Notes: generated by a model not told the origin, from the sequence alone. A DNA stretch of 64,000 bases from Caballeronia udeis (GCF_001544555.2 NZ_FCOK02000010.1:1-64000), one strand, 5' to 3'; positions 17,902 through 27,374 are shown, counted from the first letter of the stretch. Numbers and translations: made by a program.

Positions 17902-18801
17902 ATGCGCATTTCCTTGCAGCAAATAGAAACGTTTTACTGGGTTGCGCGCCTGGGCGGATTCCACGCGGCCGCACGTCACCAGCATCTCACGCAGCCAACC
18001 ATTTCGGCGCGCATTCAGGAGTTGGAGGAGCACCTTGGCGTGCGTCTTTTCGAGCGCAGACGGAGCCGTTCGGGACTCACGCCGGCGGGCCGTGACGCGC
18101 TCGCCACAGCGGAAAAACTGCTCCAGCTTGCCGACAATCTCGAACGGATCGGCAAGCATAGCGACCCTTTGAAGGGACTGCTGCGGCTTGGTGCGAACGA
18201 GTCGATTGCTCACGCGGGTCTTGCCGATCTATTGACGCAACTCAAGACGCGATATCCACAAATGAAGATCGAACTCACAATCGACGTGGGTGTCGCGCTC
18301 GGTCGCAAGCTCGGCGCGCGCGAACTGGATGTCGCGATACTGAACGATTCCACCGACGCACCGCATGTCGTCGAGACGGCCATCGGACATACCGACCTTC
18401 ACTGGGTTGCGTCGCCCCGGCTCGTACCGGATCCCAATGTCACGCCTGATGATCTGGTGTCCGTGCCGGTCATCACCGTGTCCCCGCCGTCGTCAAACCA
18501 TTCCCTCGTAATGAACTGGTTTCGCGGCGCGGGGTGCACGCCGGAAAACGTCAGCTCATGTAATTCCCTGTCGATGATGTTGCGGCTCGTGGCAGCGGGG
18601 CATGCGGCGGCTGTGCTGTCTCCCGCGATCATGCGCCCGGATATCGACGCCGGGCTGATTCATGTGCTGAACACTGAACGGCCCATCACCCAGCAAGGGT
18701 TCTTCGTGGCGTATCAGGACGAGCGCCACAGTGGCGTGAATACCATCGTCGAGCTTGCGAAAGATGTGCTCACGCGCAGCCGTGTACTGATTCCCGATTG
18801 A
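17902..18801 (+). CDS. LysR-type transcriptional regulator
   Basis: A 299-residue LysR with an N-terminal HTH beginning RISLQQIETFYWVARLGGF and a C-terminal effector domain. The HTH opening is strikingly like that of the LysR at 26228 (QIETFYWVAKLG), at the other end of the amino-acid operon, so the two may be paralogues. It is divergent from the amidohydrolase gene and convergent with the operon ending at 18910; either could be its target. No strong ribosome site is seen before ATG 17902. Confidence 0.88.
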   Translation: MRISLQQIETFYWVARLGGFHAAARHQHLTQPTISARIQELEEHLGVRLFERRRSRSGLTPAGRDALATAEKLLQLADNLERIGKHSDPLKGLLRLGANESIAHAGLADLLTQLKTRYPQMKIELTIDVGVALGRKLGARELDVAILNDSTDAPHVVETAIGHTDLHWVASPRLVPDPNVTPDDLVSVPVITVSPPSSNHSLVMNWFRGAGCTPENVSSCNSLSMMLRLVAAGHAAAVLSPAIMRPDIDAGLIHVLNTERPITQQGFFVAYQDERHSGVNTIVELAKDVLTRSRVLIPD

Positions 18802-18909
18802 TCGCCAGTCCCGGGCGCGAGAACCGCAGCCGCCATGTCAACCGGCGCTTATTCATCAAGGCGCGTCATGTGGATTCAAGACTCGCTAAACGGGAACATC
18901 TCGGCGCTC

Positions 18910-19644
18910 TCACTCTGCACGGTGTGCTCTGGAAACAGCGACTGCTTCGTAGCGAGCCCGGTTCGCCTCGTTGGGCGGGTAGAGACCTGGCAAAGCAGCG
19001 CCAGTTTCCACCTCGCTCATGATCCAGTTCTCCAACTGCTCCTGTTCAACCGACGCAGCAACCACGTCGTCAAGGAGCGCGGCCGGAATAAGCACTGCGC
19101 CATCCCGATCGACCACGATTACGTCGTTTGGAAATACCGCAACGCCACCGCAGTCGATAGGCTCCTGCCAACCGACGAAGGTCAAGCCGGCCACGGATGG
19201 CGGCGATGCCGTTCCCTGGCACCAGACCGGAAGGCCCGTATTCAGCACGCCTTCAATATCGCGAACCACACCGTCGGTGACAAGCGCTGCAACTCCGCGC
19301 TTTTGCATCCGTGCGCAGAGGATGTCACCGAAGATTCCAGCGTCGGTTACACCGAGTGCGCCTACTACGGCAATACAGCCACTTGGCATTGCTTCAATCG
19401 CAGCGCGAGTTGAAATGGGCGAGCCCCACGAAGCGGGCGTCGCAAGGTCTTCCCGGGCGGGCACGAAACGGAGGGTGAATGCACGGCCGACGAGTCGCGG
19501 TTGACCTTCCGCTATTGGGCGGGTACCGCGAAGCCACACGTTGCGAAGGCCATGCTTGAGCAGGACAGTCGTAAGTGTCGCCGTCGATACGCCAGAGAGG
19601 GCAGCTACGATCTGTTCGTCAAGCTGAAGGGAGTCGATGGTCAT
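18910..19644 (-). CDS. RraA-family protein (HMG aldolase/oxaloacetate decarboxylase-like)
   Basis: The 244-residue product is a member of the RraA family. The conserved active-site region is visible: GALGVTDAGIFGDIL near residue 100 and TDGVVRD at 123-129 with the Arg-Asp pair that in class II pyruvate aldolases binds substrate and metal. Family members either bind RNase E (true RraA, about 160 residues) or act as 4-hydroxy-4-methyl-2-oxoglutarate aldolases with oxaloacetate decarboxylase activity; the larger size and catabolic context favour an enzyme. ATG 19644 follows AAAGG; an upstream in-frame codon at 19740 overlaps the SDR gene. It is the last gene of a probable seven-gene operon. Confidence 0.82.
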   Translation of the reverse strand: MTIDSLQLDEQIVAALSGVSTATLTTVLLKHGLRNVWLRGTRPIAEGQPRLVGRAFTLRFVPAREDLATPASWGSPISTRAAIEAMPSGCIAVVGALGVTDAGIFGDILCARMQKRGVAALVTDGVVRDIEGVLNTGLPVWCQGTASPPSVAGLTFVGWQEPIDCGGVAVFPNDVIVVDRDGAVLIPAALLDDVVAASVEQEQLENWIMSEVETGAALPGLYPPNEANRARYEAVAVSRAHRAE

Positions 19645-19666
19645 GGTTAGCCTTTCCAAAGAATGA

Positions 19667-20452
19667 TTAGATGCTGGCAATGAGGCCGCCATCGATCCGG
19701 ACCGTCGAGCCGGTAATGTACGAAGCGCGAGGACTTGCAAGGAAAGTCACCACGTCTGCGTACTCCTGCGGTTCGCCATACCGACCCACGGGGATCGATC
19801 CCGTGCTTTCGGCAGCAACGTCCTCGACTGACCGCCCTTCGCGCTTGGCTTTGGCGTTGTCAAGGAAGCGGATCCGGTCTGTAGCGATACGTCCGGGCAA
19901 GACGATGTTGCAGGTAATGCCGTCGCGGCCAACTTCCCGCGCCAGCGTTTTCGACCAGCCGACCAGGGACATTCGCAGCGCGTTTGACAATCCGAGATTC
20001 GCAATGGGTGAAACAACGCCCGATGACGTGCTGGTGATTATCCGGCCAAAACCACGTTGGCGCATTCCCGGAAGTACCCTGTCGGTGATGGATACCACCG
20101 ACAAGACCATGCTCTCGAAATGCTTGCGCCAGAGCGCCGGATCCTGTCCATGCGCCGGCGTCGGTGGCGGCCCTCCGGTGTTGTTCACCAGTATGTCGAT
20201 AGGCCCGAGATCCCGCTCGATCCGGGCGACATGACTGTCTACGACAGACAGATCTCCGAGATCCCACTGAAGTGCGATTGCTTGCGAGCCCGCTTCTCTC
20301 ACCGCCTTTGCAGTCTTTTCAGCTGCATCCAGATCGATGTCCGCAACGGCAACGCGTACTCCCTCGGCCGCAAGCGTTCGAGCGATTACGCCACCGAGGC
20401 CACCACCGCCGCCGAGCACAAGGGCGGTCTTGTCTTTTAGCTGCAGGTCCAT
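19667..20452 (-). CDS. SDR-fold protein lacking the usual YxxxK catalytic pair
   Basis: The 261-residue protein has the SDR fold but a divergent active site. The nucleotide motif reads LGGGGGLG in place of TGxxxGIG, and where YxxxK is expected the sequence is SNALR (Ser156, Arg160 by alignment with the following helix LVGWSKTLA). The serine strand [10 protein letters not shown] is present. A recognised subgroup of 3-oxoacyl-ACP-reductase-like SDRs (NCBI cd05344) has just these changes, so this is a family trait and not recent decay. Activity is uncertain. It lies 22 bases upstream of the RraA-family gene and 31 bases after the dehydratase-RidA gene. Confidence 0.8.
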   Translation of the reverse strand: MDLQLKDKTALVLGGGGGLGGVIARTLAAEGVRVAVADIDLDAAEKTAKAVREAGSQAIALQWDLGDLSVVDSHVARIERDLGPIDILVNNTGGPPPTPAHGQDPALWRKHFESMVLSVVSITDRVLPGMRQRGFGRIITSTSSGVVSPIANLGLSNALRMSLVGWSKTLAREVGRDGITCNIVLPGRIATDRIRFLDNAKAKREGRSVEDVAAESTGSIPVGRYGEPQEYADVVTFLASPRASYITGSTVRIDGGLIASI

Positions 20453-20483
20453 TTTATTTCCCTATGAAAAACCGGTGACCCGG

Positions 20484-22040
20484 TTATTGTTGCGCTCCGA
20501 TCGAATCGTCTCCGGCTTCCGCGACAGCATCGATTTCGACACGCACGCCGTTGAGCGCGCATCCGACGGTGGTTCGCACGGGAGCGGCACTGCCCATCAC
20601 TTCGGCGTACACAGCATTGAAACGCTGAAATTCGCTGATGTCGGACAGATACGCCTGGACCCGAACAAGCCGACTGAAATCAGTGCCGGCATCTTCCAGA
20701 ACGAGGCGCAAATTGTTGAGCACCGCGGTCGTTTGCTCTTCGATCGTGTCGCCGAGAATGTTTCGCTCAGGATCTCGCGGGACCTGGCCCGCCACAAAAA
20801 TCAGGTCTCCCGCGCGGCGCCAGAGACTATAGTGGCCGCCCTTGGACGGTTGCTTGCTGGATTCGGTCATCGGTGAAGTCTCACGCTCGCGCGCCTGCGT
20901 ACGCTCGCCTCTTAGCGGTTGCCGGGTCAACGCAACGACCGAACGTTCATTGCCGAGCTGATCGCGATATTCCCACTGTCCGTCCACGGATCGAACCAGG
21001 GCATTGCTGTACAGGTAGGCAGTGGTGCACGTGTGCTCCGGGACCAGCAAGAGCCGATCACCGGTGTCGAGCGAGTCACTACGGATCACGGTGTGCTCTT
21101 CGTTCATCATCACGACTTCGTCAGCGCCTTGAAAACGCTGCCGCAGCGGTTTATCCGGTGAAATGGCCTTGCTGCCCGCATCCAGCGTAGATGTTCCATT
21201 GCGTGTAGAAACAACGGTCGTCAACACAAACCCGGCCGCCACCCAATCGTGATGGGCCAGTTCCCTCAGGTGTTGAGCGTTCGAATACACCCATGTGCCG
21301 GGCGATACGTAACGCATCCTGGAACGCGGCCAAAGGTCGAACGTATAGCTGCAACCTCCGACCACGTCGACGTCGATGCCGTCTTCGAGCAGGCGCGACT
21401 GCAGTACTTCCAGCGCATCGGCAAGCTTCTGCACCTCGGCTTTACGCTCGTCATACTCGCCCCGGACGTTGCCGTCGTAAAGATGCCACCCGGCAAGCCG
21501 CCCGAGCCGGGCGACCTCGCGCGCAAGGTCGAGTGCGGCCTCGTCCATGGTGACCCCCGTGCGACCCATTCCCGGATCGAGGTCGACCCGAAGACGAATC
21601 GCAGGCGAGGCGCCGTCGAGTAGCCGGGTCCACAGATCCAGTCCGTGGCGGGAATCGACCAAACCCGTGAGCTCGGCCTTCGGAAACACGGCGGCCAATT
21701 CGATAAAACGGCCGATGTTTTGCGGATTGACGGTCGGAAACGCCCAGACGACGCGCGTGGCGCCTGCGGCCAGTACCATCTGGACCTCGGCGAGCGTGCT
21801 GGCTTTGAAAGCGTCGACGCCATTGGCCAGCAGCAACTCAACGAGCCACGCTGCGCGGTGAGTCTTCACGTGCGGCATCAGGCGATCGACACCGCCGCAT
21901 GCAAGCGCGGTGACCTTCAGGTTGTGCAGGACGCGGTCTTCCATCACCACAAAGCAAGGTGTTGAGACCGCCGGTACCAGGTCCGCGGGAATTGGGTTGA
22001 TCATGTTGCGTGTCGTCGTAGATTGATGGTTATCGTGCAT
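20484..22040 (-). CDS. Fold-III PLP D-serine dehydratase/D-threonine aldolase-like enzyme fused to a RidA domain
   Basis: This 518-residue protein joins two enzymes in one frame. Residues about 15-370 form an alanine-racemase-type PLP barrel of the D-threonine aldolase/D-serine dehydratase group: Lys59 in PHVKTH is the expected PLP lysine and PEHTCTT at 334-340 supplies the His-x-Cys zinc pair of the eukaryotic-type D-serine dehydratases. After a charged linker (about 371-400) residues 400-510 are a RidA/YjgF domain with FVAGQVPRDP and Arg500 in GVRVEIDAVA, the position of the catalytic arginine. Dehydratases of this kind release enamines, which RidA hydrolyses to the keto acid, so the fusion makes chemical sense. 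Met391 (at 20870) could allow separate translation of RidA. The start may be 22040 or 22004. Confidence 0.85.
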   Translation of the reverse strand: MHDNHQSTTTRNMINPIPADLVPAVSTPCFVVMEDRVLHNLKVTALACGGVDRLMPHVKTHRAAWLVELLLANGVDAFKASTLAEVQMVLAAGATRVVWAFPTVNPQNIGRFIELAAVFPKAELTGLVDSRHGLDLWTRLLDGASPAIRLRVDLDPGMGRTGVTMDEAALDLAREVARLGRLAGWHLYDGNVRGEYDERKAEVQKLADALEVLQSRLLEDGIDVDVVGGCSYTFDLWPRSRMRYVSPGTWVYSNAQHLRELAHHDWVAAGFVLTTVVSTRNGTSTLDAGSKAISPDKPLRQRFQGADEVVMMNEEHTVIRSDSLDTGDRLLLVPEHTCTTAYLYSNALVRSVDGQWEYRDQLGNERSVVALTRQPLRGERTQARERETSPMTESSKQPSKGGHYSLWRRAGDLIFVAGQVPRDPERNILGDTIEEQTTAVLNNLRLVLEDAGTDFSRLVRVQAYLSDISEFQRFNAVYAEVMGSAAPVRTTVGCALNGVRVEIDAVAEAGDDSIGAQQ

Positions 22041-22099
22041 CGGATTTGTCCGGCTGGCATGAATCTCTCAGAGAGCAGCTTCACATCGAGGACAGTCGG

Positions 22100-22825
22100 C
22101 TAGTGGCGCAAGTCAGACAGGAATGCCTGCGCACGCGGGTGCTCGGGCGACCGAAAGAACGTTTGCGGATCGGCTACTTCAAGAATCTCACCGCGGTCCA
22201 TGAACCAGACGCTGTCACTCACCTCGCGTGCGAATCCCATCTCGTGGGTCACGCACATCATCGTCATGCCGTCTCTGGCAAGCGACTTCATGACGTTGAG
22301 CACTTCGCCAACCATTTCCGGATCGAGCGCGCTCGTCGGCTCGTCGAACAGCATCACGGGCGGCTCCATCGCCAATGCACGCGCAATCGCGACGCGCTGC
22401 TGCTGTCCTCCCGACAACTGCTGTGGATATGAATCCGCCTTGTTGGCCAATCCCACGCGATCAAGCAGCGCCAATGCCTGCCGCTTCGCATCCTTGCGGT
22501 TTTTTCCGGACGCCTTCATCGGCGCGAGGCAGACGTTGTCGAGCGCCGATAGATGGGGAAACAGGTTGAACTGCTGAAACACGAAGCCGACACGGCTGCG
22601 AAACCGGTTCAGATTTAACATGGACTGATGCACGCTTGTTCCGTCGACCATGATCTCGCCCCCCTGAATTTCCTCGAGGCGGTTGACGGTACGAATCAGC
22701 GTCGACTTGCCCGACCCCGAAGGGCCGCACACGACCACCACCTCACCTCGCTTTACCTCGGCGGTCACGTTGACGAGCGCCTGATATTCGCCATACCACT
22801 TACTAACTTTGGAGAACTGAATCAT
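22100..22825 (-). CDS. Polar amino acid ABC transporter, ATP-binding subunit
   Basis: The 241-residue ATPase (GlnQ/HisP type) drives uptake. Walker A is GPSGSGKST at 34-42, the Q-loop is [11 protein letters not shown], the signature LSGGQQQR, Walker [15 protein letters not shown], and the switch histidine is in CVTHEMGF. I chose ATG 22825, with AGGAG nine bases upstream; it overlaps the end of the permease gene by 23 bases. An ATG at 22843 (MSGASS) is possible. It is part of a four-gene ABC system on the minus strand. Confidence 0.94.
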   Translation of the reverse strand: MIQFSKVSKWYGEYQALVNVTAEVKRGEVVVVCGPSGSGKSTLIRTVNRLEEIQGGEIMVDGTSVHQSMLNLNRFRSRVGFVFQQFNLFPHLSALDNVCLAPMKASGKNRKDAKRQALALLDRVGLANKADSYPQQLSGGQQQRVAIARALAMEPPVMLFDEPTSALDPEMVGEVLNVMKSLARDGMTMMCVTHEMGFAREVSDSVWFMDRGEILEVADPQTFFRSPEHPRAQAFLSDLRH

Positions 22826-23540
22826 TGATGATGCTCCTGACATTAGACACCTTCCCCGTAGCGCGCCGGCGCGAGATACGCTGTTCCACACCCTGCACGC
22901 ACCGGGTGAGCGTGTAGCACACCGCAAAGTAAGCCAGCGCGAGAATCAGGAAGACTTGAAACGGCTTCGTGAGCAGACTGGAGTTGACCTGCTGGGCCGA
23001 AAACGTCAGTTCCTGGACACTGATCACATAGCCGATCGACGTGTCTTTCACCGTCGATACGCATTGGCTGAGAATGCTCGGCAGCATGTTGTACAGCGCC
23101 TGCGGCAAGATCACGTGGCGCATCGTCGACCCGTAACTCATCCCGAGCGATCGTGCGGACTCGGTCTGCCCTTTGGGCAACGACTCGATACCTGCGCGGA
23201 CAATCTCGCTCAGGTAAGCCGCCTGATAGATCACCAGCGTGACGACCAGGGTAGTGAAAGCGCTGACGAGATGGCCGATCAACCCCGGCACAAGGAAATA
23301 ACTCCAGAACACCAGCATCACGAGCGGCACACCGCGCACGATATAAACGAGCACCGTCGAGGGCACGCTCAACACCCTGTAGGGCGAAACCCGGCACAGC
23401 GCCAACAGCAAGCTAAGTGGAACGGCAAAGGCAAGACCAAGCAGCGCGAGAATCAGCGTGAGCGCCAGACCGCCAATCGGTCCGTTCGGATATTGTCCGA
23501 GCAGCAGGAAATGCGCGTTGTGGATGAGTATGTCGAGCAT
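22803..23540 (-). CDS. Polar amino acid ABC transporter, permease subunit 2
   Basis: A 245-residue HisM/GlnP-type permease with five membrane segments. The EAA-type loop that contacts the ATPase reads [20 protein letters not shown], followed by the conserved [12 protein letters not shown]. It begins 3 bases after the stop of the other permease, so the two form a heterodimeric channel and are translationally coupled. The hydrophilic C-terminus is basic and overlaps the ATPase gene. Confidence 0.92.
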   Translation of the reverse strand: MLDILIHNAHFLLLGQYPNGPIGGLALTLILALLGLAFAVPLSLLLALCRVSPYRVLSVPSTVLVYIVRGVPLVMLVFWSYFLVPGLIGHLVSAFTTLVVTLVIYQAAYLSEIVRAGIESLPKGQTESARSLGMSYGSTMRHVILPQALYNMLPSILSQCVSTVKDTSIGYVISVQELTFSAQQVNSSLLTKPFQVFLILALAYFAVCYTLTRCVQGVEQRISRRRATGKVSNVRSIINDSVLQS

Positions 23541-23543
23541 CGT

Positions 23544-24248
23544 TTATTTCGCCGGGATACGGGTATGGCGCGTGACCGCTGCCCCCACACCCATCAGGCT
23601 CAATGAAATGGCCAGGTAGATGAGCGTTCCAACGAGATAGATTTCAAAGGTTCGAAAAGTCTGGTTCTCAATGTCGCGCACCGTGTATGTCAGTTCGGCA
23701 ACACCAATTACCATCGCCAGGCTGGTGTTCTTGAAGAGCACCACCGTATGGTTGATGAACGGCGGCATTGCTATGCGAAAGCTCTGCGGCAGGATCACGT
23801 AACGCATTGACTTCGCAAAGCTCAAACCCAGCGAGCGGGCTGCCTCATGTTGGCCCGCCGATACCGCCCGCAGGCCGCTTCTAATATCCTCCGAGTAGTA
23901 CGCCGCCATGCACAGGCCAATGGCTATAGACGCGAAGATGAATTCACCCCCATGCGTATTGATCCATCCTTGGGCACTTTCAGGCAGCAGTGTCGGAAAC
24001 CCGAAGTACCAGAGGAACAGTTGGGCCAGCATCGGCACGTTCTGATGGTATGCAACGTAGCCGGCGACAAGCCTCTCAATGAACGGGTTACCCATCGCGC
24101 GCAGCGTCGCCATCACCGTGCCGAGTGCGACCGCGGGCACCCAGCTCGTCAGCGTTAGAAGCGCGGTGTACTGCACTCCCCACATGAGGTGTGTCAGATT
24201 CGGGGCCGCGAATATGCTAGCGAAGTCGAGATGTAACAACATGAGCAA
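23544..24248 (-). CDS. Polar amino acid ABC transporter, permease subunit 1
   Basis: A 234-residue permease of the HisMQ/GltJ family with about five membrane segments. The EAA loop is AVSAGQHEAARSLGLSFAKS followed by VILPQSFRIAMPPF. YHQNVPMLAQLFLWYFG near residue 68 is typical of glutamate/aspartate-type permeases. It follows the binding-protein gene by 27 bases. Confidence 0.92.
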   Translation of the reverse strand: MLMLLHLDFASIFAAPNLTHLMWGVQYTALLTLTSWVPAVALGTVMATLRAMGNPFIERLVAGYVAYHQNVPMLAQLFLWYFGFPTLLPESAQGWINTHGGEFIFASIAIGLCMAAYYSEDIRSGLRAVSAGQHEAARSLGLSFAKSMRYVILPQSFRIAMPPFINHTVVLFKNTSLAMVIGVAELTYTVRDIENQTFRTFEIYLVGTLIYLAISLSLMGVGAAVTRHTRIPAK

Positions 24249-24275
24249 TCCTCATCACACAGAGCGGCTTTAAAG

Positions 24276-25100
24276 TCAGCCTTTGATCGACCCGATCTTG
24301 AAATCGCGATGCATCTGATAGATCGTCTTGGGACCGAGCCACGTATCGAATATCTGTTGGGCTTCGCCAGATTTTTCCATCCCGTCCAGCGCGTTGTTCA
24401 CCGCGTCGAGCAGCGCCGGCTCACCCTTCTTGATACCGAGTCCCCAGTATTCGAGGCCCACCGGCGGCGACAGCGCAGCAACATTGGTGTCAGGGCCGAG
24501 TTTGGCGGCAAAGCGGTGCATGATCGGTTCCGAGACGACAAAACCATTGACCTTGCCTTGCACCATGGCCAGGAAAGCGGATGGCGAGTCGTCATAGCTG
24601 ACAAGCTGCACGCTCGGCATGACCCGACCCATGATTGCGATATTGCTGGATCCTTTGATCGTACTGACGCGCTTGCCGTCGAGATCGTCCCGCGCTTTGA
24701 ACGGACCGCTGGTCTTCACTGCAATGACCTGCTTGGCGACATAGTACTGATGCGTGAATGCGAGTTGCTCAGCCCGCGCCGGAGAGTAGCCGAGCACCGC
24801 GGCGAGCACGTCGACGCGGCCTTGCAGCAGTTCAGGAATGCGTGCTTCCATCGATACCACCTGCAACACGGGCTTGACGCCCAGCGCCTTCGCAACGCCC
24901 TTGCAGTAGTCGACGTCGTAACCGACGATTTCTCGCGACACCGGATCCTGGAAGCCGAATGGCTCGAAGTTGGCCAATACCCCGCACACCAGCGTTCCGC
25001 GCGCTTTGATGTCTGCGAGTTGGTCCGCCCGTGCGGTACCCGCCAGCAGGGCCAGGGTCAACCCAAGCAATGCTGCGGTTAGTTTGTTAGACGATTTCAT
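24276..25100 (-). CDS. ABC transporter periplasmic amino-acid-binding protein
   Basis: The 274-residue protein has a Sec signal peptide (KLTAALLGLTLALLAG, cleavage after TARA at about residue 25) and the family 3 solute-binding fold: IKARGTLVCGVLANFEPFG at the start of the mature protein and VGYDVDYCKGVAKALG after it. I chose ATG 25100 with GGAG upstream; the open frame upstream is not conserved and is AT-rich. First gene of the operon, divergent from a LysR gene across 168 bases. Ligand is not evident, but the operon's dehydratase suggests a hydroxy amino acid. Confidence 0.92.
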   Translation of the reverse strand: MKSSNKLTAALLGLTLALLAGTARADQLADIKARGTLVCGVLANFEPFGFQDPVSREIVGYDVDYCKGVAKALGVKPVLQVVSMEARIPELLQGRVDVLAAVLGYSPARAEQLAFTHQYYVAKQVIAVKTSGPFKARDDLDGKRVSTIKGSSNIAIMGRVMPSVQLVSYDDSPSAFLAMVQGKVNGFVVSEPIMHRFAAKLGPDTNVAALSPPVGLEYWGLGIKKGEPALLDAVNNALDGMEKSGEAQQIFDTWLGPKTIYQMHRDFKIGSIKG

Positions 25101-25268
25101 GCGTTTCTCCGTAGACGGGTGCTTCAAACGCAACCTCAAGCTGTTGATGGGCTCGATCTGCATTGCGGGGGACTTGGAGGTCGTATTCTTGGTGTAAAAA
25201 AAATCCAAATAAAGAGATATTTGCGCATAATTATCCATTCCAAAACTAGATTGATCCAAGGGGGCTGT

Positions 25269-26225
25269 GTGGCGCACCAGATCACGTTCCTGCAACTCGA
25301 AGCACTGGTTGCAATCGCGGACATGGGTTCGTTCGAAGCGGCTGGACGCAAATTGGGCAGCGTTCAGTCCGGCGTGTCGCGCCACGTTCGCGAACTGGAG
25401 GGCCAATTCCCAAAGCCGCTATTCGAGCGCAGCTCGCGATCGGCACGGCTGACCGTCGACGGCCTCGAGGTACTCTCGCAAGCGCGCACGATTCTTCAGC
25501 AACGCGACGCCCTGTTGAGTCAGTATGCGAGCGAGAAAATATTGCGGCGGTCGTTGAGGCTCGGCGTGACTGAGCTCGCGGCGCTCACCTGGCTGCCCGG
25601 CTACATCGAGGCACTGCGTTCTACCTACCCGCTGGTGAATGTCGAACTGGAAGTGGGCGGTGTCGCTGCGGATCTTTACGAAAAGCTCAGACTCGCGCGG
25701 TTGGATCTGGCCATCGTGCCCGACTCGCCTCGCTGGGCGGACATGCTGAGATTTCCGCTCGCCAACGTGCGTAACGGCTGGTTTTGCAGTCCCACGTTCA
25801 ACCTGAAGCGGCGCAGGCTCGCCGTATCGGAGCTTGGCCAGTTGACATTGCTGTCGCAGTCTGGCGACTCGGCGGCAGGACATGTCATGAGCAAATGGCT
25901 TGAGCGCAACGGCGTGCAACCGCGCAGCATCCTGACCTGTAACAACTTCGCGGCGCTTGGTGGAATGGCGAGCGCCGGGCTGGGTATCGCCTGTCTGCCA
26001 AATGCCATTTCAGACGAACTCGTGACGCTGGGTATGTTGCGCGAAGTTCATGTGGGGCCGGTGATGCCACCGGTGCGCTATGTCGCCGTTGCGCGGCAAG
26101 ACGCGCTGACACCGTTCCATCGCAAAGTCGTTACGCTCGCCCGCGCAACGTGCAACTATGGGACGCGCTATCAGGACGCCGGCAGCCGCGAACCGCTCGT
26201 TACTCTCGATCGCGAGGCCAAATAG
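25269..26225 (+). CDS. LysR-type transcriptional regulator (GTG start)
   Basis: A 318-residue LysR. I start it at GTG 25269 (product begins AHQITFLQLEALVAIADMGSF) because AAGGGGG lies just upstream and the LysR HTH begins there; the frame is open further upstream but not conserved. The effector domain begins LRLGVTELAALTWLP. It is divergent from the ABC/dehydratase operon and overlaps nothing; the next LysR gene starts 2 bases after its stop, so both are one transcript. Confidence 0.88.
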   Translation: MAHQITFLQLEALVAIADMGSFEAAGRKLGSVQSGVSRHVRELEGQFPKPLFERSSRSARLTVDGLEVLSQARTILQQRDALLSQYASEKILRRSLRLGVTELAALTWLPGYIEALRSTYPLVNVELEVGGVAADLYEKLRLARLDLAIVPDSPRWADMLRFPLANVRNGWFCSPTFNLKRRRLAVSELGQLTLLSQSGDSAAGHVMSKWLERNGVQPRSILTCNNFAALGGMASAGLGIACLPNAISDELVTLGMLREVHVGPVMPPVRYVAVARQDALTPFHRKVVTLARATCNYGTRYQDAGSREPLVTLDREAK

Positions 26226-26227
26226 CC

Positions 26228-27139
26228 ATGCTGACCGTCAAGCAGATCGAAACGTTCTACTGGGTAGCGAAACTCGGTACCGTTCAACGTGCAGCCGACA
26301 AACTTCATATCACGCAGTCCGCCGCAACCAAGCGCCTGCAGGATGTCGAAGCAAAGTCCGCTGCACGTTTGTTCGAGGGGAGCGGCAAGAAAGCAAGGTT
26401 GTCCGCGAAAGGGCACGAGATGCTCGCACTCTGCGAGAACTTGCTGGAGAGCATTGGGCGACTGGAGGCCTGCCAGGACGCGGACCGGCATATGACCCGC
26501 GTGCTGCATATCGGCCTGACGGAGCTGGTGGCGTTGACCTGGTTCTCGGCGTTCCTGCAGCAGATGCGCGAGATGTTTCCGAATCTCATACTGCAACCAC
26601 ACGTCGACATGTCCGGGCCGCTGCAAGAGCAGGTGATCGACGGCCGCCTCGACCTCGCGATCCTGCCCGAGCCAGAGCTCCCCGCATCGGTCACGCGAGT
26701 GACGCTCGGAAGTGCTCGCTTCGCCTGGTTTTGCCGCCCAGGTGAGTTCGACCGCAAGCGCACGGTGCCGCTGCACGAACTGGGCACCGTTCCTGTCATC
26801 GAGCAGACTCCCATATCCATCATTACGATCCTGAGTTCAAGGGACTTCGAGAGCGTGGGCGTCAATCCCGAGCGTATTTGCGGCGGCAACAATGCGGTCG
26901 TAGTGGGCGGCCTCGTGGCAGCTGGGGTTGGCGTGAGTTTGCTGCCGGTCGAACTTTTCAGGCGGCAAATTGAACACCAGTTGATGCAAATCGTGATTAC
27001 CGAACCGCCCGCGCCGCTGGTTCGCTACGATGCTATTTTTCTGAAACACTCACATTCCGCGCTGGGGTACATGGTTGCCGATGTCGCACGGCGTTGTTGC
27101 GACTTCAGTTCGGGTGGTCAACAACCGGCAGCTCGTTAA
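26228..27139 (+). CDS. LysR-type transcriptional regulator, second of a tandem pair
   Basis: A 303-residue LysR starting at ATG 26228, two bases after the stop of the preceding LysR, with GAGG upstream. The HTH opens LTVKQIETFYWVAKLGTVQRA. The effector domain start LHIGLTELVALTWFSAFL closely parallels that of its neighbour, so the two are probably duplicates that have diverged. Two adjacent LysR genes in one transcript raise the possibility of a heteromeric or dual-signal switch of the divergent operon. Confidence 0.88.
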   Translation: MLTVKQIETFYWVAKLGTVQRAADKLHITQSAATKRLQDVEAKSAARLFEGSGKKARLSAKGHEMLALCENLLESIGRLEACQDADRHMTRVLHIGLTELVALTWFSAFLQQMREMFPNLILQPHVDMSGPLQEQVIDGRLDLAILPEPELPASVTRVTLGSARFAWFCRPGEFDRKRTVPLHELGTVPVIEQTPISIITILSSRDFESVGVNPERICGGNNAVVVGGLVAAGVGVSLLPVELFRRQIEHQLMQIVITEPPAPLVRYDAIFLKHSHSALGYMVADVARRCCDFSSGGQQPAAR

Positions 27140-27374
27140 GCGCAACCAACTGCATCGAACGGTCATCGCTTTCCGGCTGCTGTTTCTGGCATCGAGCTGA
27201 TGCATCGCATTTGCAAGGAGCAGTTCGACCTCTGCCCTCTCGCCCCAAGGACACCGCAGCGCCCTCCGTCTGGGATGCCATCTTGTAAAATTATTAAGAT
27301 ATCCATATTTATAAGAAGCATATCGATCGTACCGGCTATTTGCACCAGAGCCGGGGCGCGTGCGTAATTCACGG

